A stretch of 64,000 nucleotides of DNA from Neurospora intermedia (GCA_037102815.1 BTPP01000013.1:62001-126000), one strand, 5' to 3'. Positions 44,797 through 55,581 are shown, numbered from the stretch's first letter. A program made the numbers and translations. The notes: a model not told the origin generated them from the sequence alone.

Positions 44797-47524
44797 TCAT
44801 TGGGTAGTACTCCCCTTTCCACGGCCAACGTGGCTCGCCATGGCCCAGACACAATTCGAGCAAGCACAGTATTTATGGCCGCTACCCCAACGGGCACCAC
44901 CGGCGGCAGCCAGGGAAAAATCCGGCGTGCCCGTCTCCAGGAACTGCTCCCACATGTCGGATTCAGCACTCCGCGAGTAGTCAGTTCTTGTACTGGACAC
45001 GTCCATGTCCCTCGAAGAGGAAGAAGAGGAAGTGGGCGGGCCTGATTGCCGCTCGACGAACAAATCTAGTTTCTCCTTGAAGGAGAGATAGAGATTCTGG
45101 GGCTGATAGCTCGGTTGAGGCGTGTAACTGGGCGCCGCTGGTTCTTTCTTAAGCTCGTGAGGAACGCCGTTCACTTCCTCTTTGAAAGGTGCCGTATTTG
45201 AAAAATCCTGTCTCGCTGGTCTTTCTTCGTCAATCTGAACCCTTCGGATGGAGCGATTTTCTTCCTGGATTGCGCCATGTTGCTCGAGCGGTACTGCATC
45301 TGCAGGGCTTTGAGATTGCGGCGTGCGATTCGGCGTTGATATCTTTTTCTCTATATAGGAGCCGGGATCTCGCTTGGGAAGGACAATCTGCATGTGGTCT
45401 TCTGTTCTGTTCTTCACCTTGATTGCCCCTTGACGCTTCAAGGACGTCACGAAGTCTGCAGCTAGAGGGCTCTGTACTCGACGTTGAGCCAGGCCATCCT
45501 CAGGGGCTGAAGAGACCGAAAAACCGGGCGAGGACTGTGATGTCTGCAAAGCAGGGGCCTGATGACTCGAAGGGGGTTCAATGGTAAGTGAGGACGGATT
45601 CGAGGGTTCTTTCTGGATAGGGGCCTCGACCACGGATATCTCAGAGCTATCGTCTTCCGAAACAAAGGGAGGCCGGTATTTGCTCTCGGCTTGCTCCTCG
45701 GCTCTCCTCAAATCTTCCCGAGACTCAATCCATCGGATGGCATTCAGCACGGGAGACGCCGCCCATGTGACACTCTTTCGTCTCCTTGGGGGATCGCAAT
45801 GCCGAACAGCATCAACGCTGGGCTTCCGCAGGATGGAAGTTGACGGAAAGCGTCCCTTAACGGGCTCGTTATTGGAGGTATAAGTGGGCTGGTCGGGTGT
45901 TGACTGAAAGGGCTTTGGCTGGGACTGGATTGGCGTGCTAGAGGCAGGAGCCATTGGTGGGGCACAGGACTCTTCGACCGTCCTCTTACCATGGTTGGGC
46001 AGCTCGGGTTTGGGCTGGGAAGACTTCAGTCTCGTTGTCTGAGCCGGCAAATTCGGAATCGACGGGGAGGGCTCTTGCACCGTATCTTTGCCATGAACGG
46101 GCAAACCGGTTGTTGGCTGAGAAGGGTTCAGTTTTGGTGTCTGAGCTGGCAAAGTGTCTGTCTTTGTGATGGGACCGATATCCCGGCGACCGTCATGGAC
46201 GAGCCCTGGGTGCTTGTCTCCTAGCGGAGGTAGAGACGCATCGTGCTGGGTTACAGACTGCCTCACCCGCTCATTCTTTACATCAAAATCTCCCCTTTCC
46301 TTTGCTTTTCCACAGCTCGGTACAATTGCCCCTTGAGGTTCCTTGGGTTTCATCACCTTCTTCACCCCTTTGATGGAATTTGTACTCTGTTGCTCATCGA
46401 TCTTGACATCCTTGTTGTTGTCATTTATATACTTTGCTTCGTCTTCCGCCATGTCGTCCGAGGTGTCGTCCGAGGTGTTGTCCGATGTGACATCCTTCGT
46501 CAAGGTGTTGATCTTCCGCGCTGCTTTCTCCTCTGCCCTCTTCCTGCGCTCCCTCCTCTCCCGTCTCTCCTGTCTAGCTCGCTGTTTGGCTCTCTCAGCT
46601 CGTTTCGCCTCCTTCAATTTTCTTGCTTCTTTCTCCCTCCTCTTCTGCTTCATTTTTTGACGCTGGATTCTTCTCTCCTTCCTGGCTATTGCCTCCCTTT
46701 TGTCTCTCTCCTCATCTCCCTTCATCGCCCACTCCAGCGTCTCCCTCCGGATCCTTTGTAACATCTCCAATCTTTTGGGTATTCCACCACTACGATCCTC
46801 ATCCCCTCCTAAAACTCGACACATCATTACCAACTCCTCTCTGTCCAGCATCTCCCCGTCTTTCCCTTTGCCCTTAGTCTCAATACCATCGTCGTCGCTG
46901 AGCAAAAATTCACTCGGCACCTCCCAGGCGTCTACCGGCGTCGTCCATCCTCGGAGGTTCTTGTACCGCTAGTAAGCAAAGAACTACTCCGCAAGATTGG
47001 GTTGGTTCGTACTCCTCCTCTGTTTCCATGCCCACGCTGGCAGCACAGAGATAGTCGTGATAGTGCTCACGGCATGGTGGACAGAAACCAAATTGGATCT
47101 CGGTGAGGGTCATCAACGGCTGACCACAGGTCGTCTGTGCTCTTACGGAACGGGAGCTTTGGATCAGAATGTCGGTGTAGTCGCCGAACATGTCGCTCCT
47201 CTTTCTTTGTCGAAGTTGCGCATGCTGTGTTGGTGATAGATAGGTTGGAAGTTCGTCGCGAGAGCCGACTTGGATGTACTCGGTAGGCTTAGGGCGCTTG
47301 GTTTTTCTCTTTGAGCGCCTACGCCTGGAACTCCTGGACATGGATTGCTTGGGGGTGTTGATGCTCTTACGATCGGTCGTTGGCCGCTGGGAAGGAGACG
47401 CATCGTCACTGATGCCATCACTGGCAACGTCACTGGCGGCCTCACTGACACCGTCTTGACAACTAGTGCCGGTGTGAATAATGTGCCCACAGACGGAATG
47501 CACGGTCTTGATACGGTTGCACAT
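44797..47524 (-). CDS. Cys/His N-terminal orphan protein, member 3 (886 residues)
   Basis: Two exons on the minus strand: 47524-47036 (163 codons) and 46968-44797, separated by a 67-base intron (donor GTGGGC, acceptor TTACTAG, phase 0). The N-terminus has Cys 2, CGH 12-14 and Cys 22, as in the genes at 6183 and 6807. A basic region (RRRRSKRKTKRPK) follows, and then C133, FCPPC at 147-151 and C160. Exon 2 starts RYKNLRGWTTPVDAW. A highly charged Arg/Lys/Glu coiled coil follows (RRERRERRKRAEEKAARK), then a disordered region with a 34-residue tandem repeat. The C-terminus has SFKEKLDLFVERQ and YCACSNCVWA, recurring in the broken gene at 50361. Probable zinc-binding protein of unknown role. Confidence 0.72.
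45948..46152 (-). repeat. two tandem 34-residue coding repeats
   Basis: In the 886-residue protein the segments LPAQTPKLNPSQPTTGLPVH and LPAQTTRLKSSQPKPELPNH occur exactly 34 residues apart, followed by GKDTVQEPS and GKRTVEESC. The two copies are clearly related over their whole length. Confidence 0.75.
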
Positions 47525-48903
47525 GATCCCTGAAGGTATGGTTTGTAATGTCAGGGGAAGGGACGTAACTGGATAAAAGGGGCTATCAGATATTGATATA
47601 CGTGAGCTATACCATGGCGCGCGATGACTTACTTTTCCGTGTAATTATGTGTTGTAGAGTGGTTGTGTGTTGTGCGGTGATGAGGTGTGTGTGTTGTGTT
47701 GTGATGATTCTTCTGATGATTCCCGACTGGACTCAATGGGGGAAGCGAGCTAGAACTTGAGAAGCCCTTCCACCCGTGCGATAAGGTCTCCATCGAGAGG
47801 TCAACGGTCGCTTCAAGTACCTCTGGGATTAATAATATTCATCGTGCGGTTGTTCATGGTCGTTGTTATAGCAACGGGTAGTGTTCATGAACATAGAGGT
47901 AGGTAGGTACCTGACCAACCAACATCTCCGGTCTCTCTCTTCAAGCACCTCTAAGCCCCCAGATCCTACCTCTACGATTCTACATGCGATGTTATACCGC
48001 GTTTTATACAGTGCTTCAAATAACCTAAGTACTCAATCTACTAAAACAACTTGATGTAGTTAGGTACACTCGGCTGGACTCGAGACCTCCGTAGCGACCT
48101 AGCTACAACTAGAGGTAGTCCCAAATTGAATTGGCAAATTAGCCACCTTCTTGGGTTCAAAGCAGTCGTACGAGGCCTTCTGGACGAGAACCCACACCAC
48201 ACATTTTCTGCCAGAGGCACAGTGTGTAGGTAGGTATATGCCTAACGACAACGACATCCGAGATCTAGCACATGCTTCCCTATTACCCGAGACAATTACC
48301 CGAGCCACAGAACCTAGGTATATAACCCCGCGCCTAATGGACGTTGACCCTTGAGAACATGTTTGGTCAGTTGACCTTAGGTGATATCGCTCCGTCCTTC
48401 TGGTCGTCAGCCCGGGGCTTGTGTGGCGCCAAGGATGCTGCCGATTTTTGTGCTGTGCTTCAGTCATTCGGTTCCAGGCGGCCGGGTCCGTTGTTTGGTT
48501 GTGAGCAGTTCCGTGCCGCAGATACCCCATGGGGCTGTGTGTTACATCGTCGAAAGGACACAACCTAAAGAGAACCAGCCACCACCGGTCAAGAGCCCCA
48601 ACTTGAAGCTTCTATTTGCCTGTTTTACTAGTACTCAGCCCAGCATCACTGCCTCGGGTTGACCAAGGCCAAGTACGTTGTGGCTCCTTTATAAGTTCGA
48701 CTTCCCCGGATAATCCTGCAACGCCTTTCATCATTTGACTTCCCCACGCCCTTTACTTCACCACCCTCTGCGATCACTATCCGTCAACTTCTGTCCGATC
48801 TGCAGTCACACACACATCGCCGGTATGTTAGGTAATCCAAATGTTTTCACAATAGCTAGAGGTACTAACAACGAAGTAAGATCTTCAGTCATTAGCAGTC
48901 AAC
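47525..48903. other. intergenic region with GGTAGGTA motifs
   Basis: Upstream region of the 886-residue gene and of the small plus-strand gene at 48904. GGTAGGTAGGTACC occurs near 47898 and GTAGGTAGGTA near 48228. TGTTGTG-type repeats lie at 47650-47704. No gene supported. Confidence 0.4.
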
Positions 48904-49314
48904 ATGTCTGTCAACCGCACTTGCTCCCACGATGCCCTCCCCGACCTCAAAGCCATCCCCGGTCTACCCATGGACCGTAGCGTTTGGGTGATTCCTAACT
49001 GGAATGAATCGTTCGTGGGCATGACGGCCTGCTGTGCGCCCAACGAGGTGCATATCGGTGGCGGGTCAGGGTTTGAAGAATGCGTCTTGTGGTGCTTGAT
49101 TCCCGATTCGATCCTCAAAGACAAAGATGGGAAGAAGGGCGAGACGGGCGAGGTTCTTTCCGCCATGAGACAGTGTGTTAGCGAGAAGGGCGGTGCTCAG
49201 AGCTTTATTAGTGGCGGGCAAGTAAAGGACAACGCGGCAAGTTCAAACATTGGCAGGACGACATTGCTCGGGGTAGGAGTCTGGGTATTGTTAGCCGTTG
49301 GCTTGCTGGCTTGA
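48904..49314 (+). CDS. small Cys-rich protein with hydrophobic C-terminal tail
   Basis: An ATG frame of 136 residues starting after AACATG. It opens MSVNRTCSHDALPDLKAIPG, then WVIPNWNESFVGMTACCAP and ECVLWCLIP, with further cysteines near 98. The end is hydrophobic (TTLLGVGVWVLLAVGLLA) behind a small polar segment, which suggests a tail anchor or GPI-attachment signal. No clear N-terminal signal peptide is present in this frame, which argues against GPI unless an upstream exon exists. Fungi have a family of such small proteins with DLKAIPGLP-like openings and CC pairs, known to me only as hypothetical. Confidence 0.6.
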   Translation: MSVNRTCSHDALPDLKAIPGLPMDRSVWVIPNWNESFVGMTACCAPNEVHIGGGSGFEECVLWCLIPDSILKDKDGKKGETGEVLSAMRQCVSEKGGAQSFISGGQVKDNAASSNIGRTTLLGVGVWVLLAVGLLA

Positions 49315-50360
49315 GAGCTCATTCCAAGTCAATGCATTGGGCCGGGCATATTCAATGGTCCTCGACATGAGTCGGAGGCGCCCTTCAAGAAGAAGTTGGC
49401 GGGCCCGATCGCCGCTCGAACAATTCCAGCGTCGGTGAGACACTGGTCACGGGCTGGTGGGTCCGTTAGGGGTTGCGACTGGGCTTTAAGCGAGGATAGG
49501 TATTCGAATGAATTCTGCAAATATATTAGAGAGTTTGGGAGTGAATAGGTGGATTGCCTATAGAGGATGAAGGTGAGGAAAGATGATCACAATGGTCAAC
49601 TCACTGACGAAGTGGTGGCTCGGGAAAGGTAGAAGTAGGAACCTCAGGCTTCACGTCTTAAATGGGAGAGGTGGGGGGGGGGGGGGGGTACTAACAATTC
49701 CAAAAAGCCTTTGCGTACGATTCCGCATGGTGAAGTTTATAGAGAAAAGCAGATTATACGCTGTGGTGTTTGTGATCGCAAAAAGCAAATGCGATCATCA
49801 CGGAGACAAAGGTTTTTGGGGCCTGGCTTTCGGCGTCCACGGAATAAGATGAAGTGCTATCTGGATGGCTGCTTAACTACCGTGGAGATGATAGTGCAGT
49901 AATACCTTCTGTGTTTGAAAGTGTCCCAACCCACTTCGCCTTGGCTTGTTCGCACTACTACCCCGAAGTACTCAATCAAATTATGTCCAATATGCAGACC
50001 ACTGGCGCGTGCTTTACACAAGAATCGAGCATAAAAAGCACCATCACCGGCGGGTGAACTTATTTTACGGTCCGTCACAATTACCACAGGGCCACTGCAC
50101 GAGCCAGGCGTTAATCGGGCAGCTTGTTGCTTACAACTGCACTGCTTAAATTACGGCGCATCGTCCCTTCCCTAACGTGCCCCAGCGTTCATCCAGTCTT
50201 TCCAGGCACCACCAATCCACCCAACTTTTCTCAACCCCTCCCGTCGACGCCCAGCCGAAACTATCTCCCCTCCCAATTTTTCTTCCCTTCCAATTAAGTT
50301 CCTTTTCCTCACCTCCATCATCCCAAACTAACAACCAACCCTTTACAAGATAGATACCAC
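49315..50360. other. intergenic region with a G16 tract
   Basis: Holds the G run at 49673-49688. Some frames of 60-90 codons occur, none convincing. Confidence 0.4.
49673..49688. repeat. G16 homopolymer
   Basis: Sixteen consecutive G on the plus strand, equivalent to the C tracts seen elsewhere. Confidence 0.9.
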
Positions 50361-51020
50361 CTACTCACCCCTCTTCCACTCGCTCGTCTTCGCCCACACA
50401 CAGCTCGAACATCCACAGAAGCGATACCTAATCCCCGGCCCCGTGTATTTCGACGGCAGACCCAACGAACCGTGCGCGAGGAATTCGTCCCATCGTTCCG
50501 AGGAGGCACTTCGCGAGTATCGTGCCTTTGTGCTACTGCTCAAAGAAGACGAGACCGTTGAAGCACCTCCCTCTGGGCTCGTGTCGCTGTTGCTTTGATG
50601 AGTTCTGGCGGTAACGAACGACGACAACGACGACAGGGTCGATGACGTATCTGACGGGATACCGCCACTTCCAGACTTGGGCTGGTGCGTCCGTGCTGTG
50701 TGGAAGGAAGCTGTTGACGAGGAACATGAACCTCGCGGGGCTAGTTGGCTCTCAAAGAATGCGAGTCGCTCCTTGAAGGAGACGCCGGTTTGCGGTCGGA
50801 TAGATATGGGCTGAGCTAATCTGGGCGAATTGGTCTTGGCCTCGAAAGTCGGCTGCGACTTGTGACTGCGTGCCGATGGCCTTTGCTGGCTGTCGAACGT
50901 TCGATGGTCCTTCCTTCCATTTACTAATGACCGTCATGAAGGTCGACGGCTAGGTACCCTGACTGGTATTTTCACGGTCAACCCTTTGACCATTTCTTCG
51001 CTTGATTGCGCCGTGAAATC
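50361..51020 (-). pseudogene. degenerate paralogue of the 886-residue protein's C-terminus
   Basis: A minus-strand frame open from 50933 to the stop at 50361 (190 codons, no good ATG at its start) includes VSFKERLAFFESQ, then RYSRSASSERWDEFLAHGS and RFCGCSSCVWAK. These match SFKEKLDLFVERQ, YSRSAESDMWEQFLETG and KYCACSNCVWAM at the end of the protein at 44797. Upstream, GAIKRRNGQRVD (about 51000-50960) resembles the GAIKVKN/GAIQEEN motifs of the same protein but lies in another frame. It is therefore a partial copy with at least one frame break, or the last exon of a spliced gene whose front I cannot model. The intact C-terminal motif leaves the second option open. Confidence 0.6.
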
Positions 51021-52227
51021 GGAGCAACACTCGGACAGAACAATAGACTTTGAGAACTTTGGTAGGTATATATGGGCGTGATAATTGACCCGAGTCAATG
51101 TTAGAGTCAGGAAGGGAATAATGTACCGAATCAAAGATTTATGTATGGTCGACCGTTATCACAATGTCAGGAAATATGCTCTTCTATACTTGAATTCCAA
51201 GGAGTTACAAGAACAAGGACTGTAGGCTCGGTTTGGGAATAGTTACTGTAATAGCTACCTACCTACCTACTTACTACCATAAAAGAGCTCGACCACAATT
51301 GCCGGCTTTCCCCGACATCACCAAGTGATTGTGTTGTCTATGGCAACCGTGGAAAGAACGCAAAAAGGTGTGTAATTGCAAGCGACAAGAAGCCGACAAA
51401 ATGATTGCAAGACAGACAAAAAAAACCCGGAAAAAAAACATACAAAATTCCTGATCCACGGGATACCCGCCTTGATAGACTCGGCAAGATCCAACTCCCC
51501 CGGCCTGTCACTTTTCGGTAGGTACCGTAACGGTGTTGAAGTTCTAGTAGTGACTTCCGGTGCGGGCGGATGGTGGTGTGATGTTACCTGTACCTCGACG
51601 ATGGAGCACTATCAGTCAAACACTAATAATCGGTCAGATCCTGTTAAGGACACATCTGTCTTATTCTATGCACCCGGGACATGGAGACGGCAACGGGAAA
51701 GAGCCATGTCTCCATTCTTTTTGCCTGGCTTCAAGTTGGGTTTGGCTGTCGCCATTTCTTGCCTCGGCATCCGGCTCGCATTAGACGACACTGTGGTTGA
51801 GCAGCGTGTTAGTGCTATCCCACTATCTCGCACACCGGAATAAAAACAGTCTGGCTGATAAGATTCCATCTCAGTCACAAGCTCCACGCATTAGCGCGGC
51901 AAACGACCATCCATACTCGAAGTCCGTAGTCCTTCGGCCTCCGAGCATGATCTATTAGGTAGAGGTATTCTTACAGCCTGCTTACCTCACTGCAGATAAT
52001 GCAGGAAGATGCAACAGAGAACACGCATATCGGGAAATATGACTCAACCATCCTCCATCCGCTTCTCTTATTTAAAGCTACCTTATCCCCCTCCTGATTT
52101 CCATACTACAGTACTACACACCTCCTTTGACAGAAGAACCAAGCTAATACCCAAACCAGGGTCAGACCATACGACCTAGCACACTGTCAGACACCTCATC
52201 CCATGATTCCCATCCAATACCAGCAAG
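51021..52227. other. intergenic region
   Basis: TACCTACCTACC occurs near 51256-51269. A 155-codon plus-strand frame at 51376-51843 begins in an A-rich tract and has no coding features I trust. The last 100 bases are leader-like before the HNH gene. Confidence 0.4.
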
Positions 52228-53850
52228 ATGTCATCATCAACGGCCCCGAAAAGCCTCAAATCCAACCCCGTGTTCCACGAACCGGTTCGCAAAACATCCG
52301 AGCAATTCCTTTCCGAATACGACATGGTAGGGAGTCAAATGAATCACACAATGCGCGAGCTCAATTCGCTTAGCACTTCTGACCCCGAGTTTTGGAGAAC
52401 TGCGGCTGAGCTCGCGGGCTGCAAGACCAAGGCTCTTGAAGCGGAGACCAAGTACTTGGAGGCACGCCAATTGCTCGATCCTAACGATGATCCGGACGAG
52501 GACGACCGGGTACGGTGGACCGACAACATTACGGGGAGAACGAGGGCCGCTAGCCTCGAGAAGCAGCTTTACCAAATGCAAGCCGACAGAATCGCGCGCG
52601 GCGGGGGCTTGCTGTCGAGGGAATTTGTATCCCTGGCGACAAGTTACCTCGGTGTTCATGTTACCACAGAAAAGCTGGGAAAAGGCCAACAAATGACCCG
52701 AGCAGAACGTGTCAAATTCAGACAGTCCCTTCTCGCCGCATACGACGCCGGAAGAAGCAAAGACGTCAACCTCATCTTCGATCCCACCACCGGCACGTAT
52801 CAACAATATTGCTGGATGGTCGCGGTACATATTGTACCACGCAAGCTAGGCCACGAAACGCTATCCGCGCTATTCCACGAGGGCACCCCGCCAAACCCCT
52901 TCTCCCCCGACAACGGCCTTCTCCTCCCCCGCCCAGTCGCGCAAGCCCTCGACCACGGGGCCCTTGCGATTGTGCCAAATATTGAAGACGAGGCGTACGA
53001 CAACCCCGAGGTGCTGACGAAGTGGAAAGAGAATGAGCCAAAAGAATACAAGTGGATAGTCATCGACGAACAGGCCGAACATTTTCTGGATGCGCCCACC
53101 TTCGTACCGAGGTCCCAGCCTGGTAGAGGTAACAATCAAACGGAATGGAGGACAGTCCGAGAACTGGACGGGAAGCAATTGCACTTCCGGCCGGGCGGCG
53201 CGAATCATCGTCCAAGCTCGCGGTTGCTCTTCTTTGCTTTTATACTTTCTGTGCTTAGGGCGGGGTGGCGGCGGTCATGTCAAAGTAGGGCTAGTAGCCG
53301 GGCTGAACAACTTGGAATAATAGGAATCCTCCACAAATTCATGCCAAAGACCCTTTGGACCAGGGAATTACAGTTCTTGCACCTACATCAGGCACTGTTT
53401 GTGGCTTTATTAGGCAGAGAACTCCTCACCCCCGGCGAGGACGATCTCAAGTTTTTCAACATGAACACCCCATCGTGGCTCACGCTGGGTATCGACATTG
53501 AAAAAACTCAAGAAATGGTAGAGATTGCTCTGCTGGCGCTTACTAGAGCGATTGAGGTCCGGCAGACAAGATTGGAAGAAGAAAGAACGGAAGAAATAGG
53601 AGAGGAAGAGCTGAGAGATGAAGAAGACGAATTCGATTGGAACAGTCGTCGTTTACCCTACTGGGAGTTTAGTAATGATGAGATAAAAGAGAAGATGATG
53701 GAGAAGATGATGGAGAAGGTGGTGAGGGGAGAAGAAAAAGTAGATGATGATGATGATGACGAGGAGGAGGAAGATGGGAGCGATGATAGTGAGAGTTCTT
53801 GGGACTTCTTGTCTGAAGAGGATGATTTGATGAGAAATGTTGGAGGATGA
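52228..53850 (+). CDS. fungal HNH-endonuclease-domain protein
   Basis: Single-exon frame of 540 residues, ATG preceded by CAAG. The N-terminal helical region (TSEQFLSEYDMVGSQMNHTM to about residue 170) is followed by an HNH_2-type domain: NLIFDPTTGTYQQYCWMVAV, then H201-IVPRKLG, SPDN229-GLLLP and LDH243-GALAIVP, giving the His-Asn-His order of the fold. Fungal genomes contain families of such proteins with unknown substrates, often in variable regions. The C-terminus has an acidic stretch (DDDDDDEEEEDGSDDSESS). Nuclease activity is inferred; the classic AHIVP motif reads VHIVP here. It lies about 2 kb from the repeat island. Confidence 0.75.
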   Translation: MSSSTAPKSLKSNPVFHEPVRKTSEQFLSEYDMVGSQMNHTMRELNSLSTSDPEFWRTAAELAGCKTKALEAETKYLEARQLLDPNDDPDEDDRVRWTDNITGRTRAASLEKQLYQMQADRIARGGGLLSREFVSLATSYLGVHVTTEKLGKGQQMTRAERVKFRQSLLAAYDAGRSKDVNLIFDPTTGTYQQYCWMVAVHIVPRKLGHETLSALFHEGTPPNPFSPDNGLLLPRPVAQALDHGALAIVPNIEDEAYDNPEVLTKWKENEPKEYKWIVIDEQAEHFLDAPTFVPRSQPGRGNNQTEWRTVRELDGKQLHFRPGGANHRPSSRLLFFAFILSVLRAGWRRSCQSRASSRAEQLGIIGILHKFMPKTLWTRELQFLHLHQALFVALLGRELLTPGEDDLKFFNMNTPSWLTLGIDIEKTQEMVEIALLALTRAIEVRQTRLEEERTEEIGEEELRDEEDEFDWNSRRLPYWEFSNDEIKEKMMEKMMEKVVRGEEKVDDDDDDEEEEDGSDDSESSWDFLSEEDDLMRNVGG

Positions 53851-54789
53851 ACTGGCGGCAGGTTAGACTCAGAGACAGGACCAACTTGTCGGTCTTGACT
53901 GGCAAGAGGGACCGTACTAGTCAAGTCGAGTAGAGGTAGGTACCTAGAGGGAGGTACCTTTACTTTGAAATGCCCGAGTTGCAGGAAAGAGCTTTTCTTT
54001 CCTCTTACCCCCTTCCTTCCCATTCTCTACCTAGAAGGTACCTACCTCATGTTCATTTCGGACTGGCTCAACCTGCGGCACTTGAGGCAGGTAGTATAGG
54101 CCTCCTGTCCAGATATACTCCTTCCTTTACCAAAGTTCAGCATTACCAGCATAAGGTACCTCTAGGTAGCTTCCCGGAAAGAAGTAGTTGCCATCCATCT
54201 GCTCGTCAGCACATTGAACTCCCTCTGACTCCATGCGAAGTCCTACTTGTCACGGCACTGGTGGATGGATCGGGGCAGGCACGGTCCACGGACTCGGGTG
54301 CCCAGCACCGAAGCCACGGGACCGCCATCCACCAGTGGGTGCACCGGCCAGCCGAGTCGCGGTGTTAAAACCTTGGATTCCGGGCGCACCTTTGCACGTT
54401 TACCTCTTTTCTTCTTCATCTTGTGCTTCTACTATAGACCTGGAATCAACGTGTTTACCTCTAGCTTGTCCCTCGTGAACCACATCACTCGTGACACTAC
54501 TGAGCATATCTTGTCCCCCTCCCATTTTCAACTTTACGCTTTCTCTTCTCCTCCCTTAGAGTACACATTTCCCTCCTTCCCCTATTCACGCCTTGTTTCT
54601 ACCTACACACTCTGAATCTCGACCATTGCACGACTTCGGCGAGAACCACATCCATCTCTACCACTCATCCTCGATACGGACAACAACAATGTCGTCGAAC
54701 TCGAAGCCGGAAAATGAGTCCTGCGCAGGCATCCAGAAAGCGACCGCTTACACGTTCAGAAGAGGAGAATGCCGAGAAAAGGGAGCGAA
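53851..54789. other. intergenic region dense in GGTACC-type motifs
   Basis: GGTAGGTACCTAGAGGGAGGTACC lies at about 53935-53959, ACCTAGAAGGTACCTACC near 54029-54046, and GGTACCTCTAGGTAG near 54155-54169. An overlapping ATG at 54690 opens only a short frame. No gene supported. Confidence 0.45.
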
Positions 54790-55581
54790 ATGACGAACAA
54801 GGCATACGAGAACGTGGAGGAGGTCTCAAAGTCCGGTTACCTGTCGAAGGGCGGCAAAAACGAAATCCAAAGTGTACAAAACCGCTATTGGTTCCGTCAA
54901 AAGGGGGATGTCCTCTCCTACTACCAGGATCCCAAGGATCACTAGAGGTACTTTCCCGCGGGATGCGCTTCTCTCGACGTCGTTCAATCAACATTATTGG
55001 AACTCGGCGGTCAATGGATGTATTGGATGCGAAGTTCAAACGCTGCCCATCCCGAGGGTCACTATGCGATGGCGTTACAGCCCAAAGAGGATAGGAGGTC
55101 ATGGTGGCAAACTGAAGAAGCGGCGACAATTATTGCCATAATGCGGGAGGTAACCTCGATGGCCTCGATCAGAAACAGATCTCTACAAGCAGCAGGAGAA
55201 GCGGATCGAAAAGGGGGGACCGACACCGCCCGAGAGCTCGTTATCTTTACTTCCTCTACATCTCAGCCATTTAGAAAAAAGCCTAGGATCACAACAACAG
55301 GAGAAAGCCCGAGGCAGTCCTAAAGGACCAAATCGGCAAGAGAATGTGGGCTACCAAGGGCCATGTCGCAAGAAGCAGGCCACCATCTAGATGAGGATTG
55401 GGACCGCCCACCACACCCGGGCTCTGATGAGGAGGAGCTCCAGCCTGATGCAGAGGGAGCGATTGGCTTGATAGCCATAGCAAAGTACATTGCTGCTTCA
55501 CAGGACACACGGGCGGAGGAAGAGGACAGCTCAGATGGAGATTGCGAGACGCAACCGAGTGAGGTGGAAGACGAGAATTGA
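54790..55581 (+). pseudogene. PH-domain protein gene interrupted by two in-frame stops
   Basis: One frame runs from the ATG at 54790 to the TGA at 55579-55581 (264 codons including the stop) and is interrupted by a TAG at 54943 and a TAA at 55321. Before the TAG it reads KSGYLSKGG, NRYWFRQKGDVLSYYQDPKD, a pleckstrin-homology start. After it come YFPAGCASLDVV and SSNAAHPEGHYAMALQP, ending near RRSWWQTEEAA, the expected rest of a PH fold. The part after the TAA is acidic (ASQDTRAEEEDSSDGDCETQ). Both stops are one C-to-T change from Gln codons, in CpA context, exactly what RIP makes, and the RIP-mutated island begins 300 bases away. PH domains bind phosphoinositides or proteins. Intron or read-through explanations seem less likely. 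Confidence 0.7.

Noticed and set aside
51376-51843. 155-codon plus-strand frame
   Set aside because: Begins in an A-rich tract, has no domain or biased codon use, and nothing around it supports a gene.
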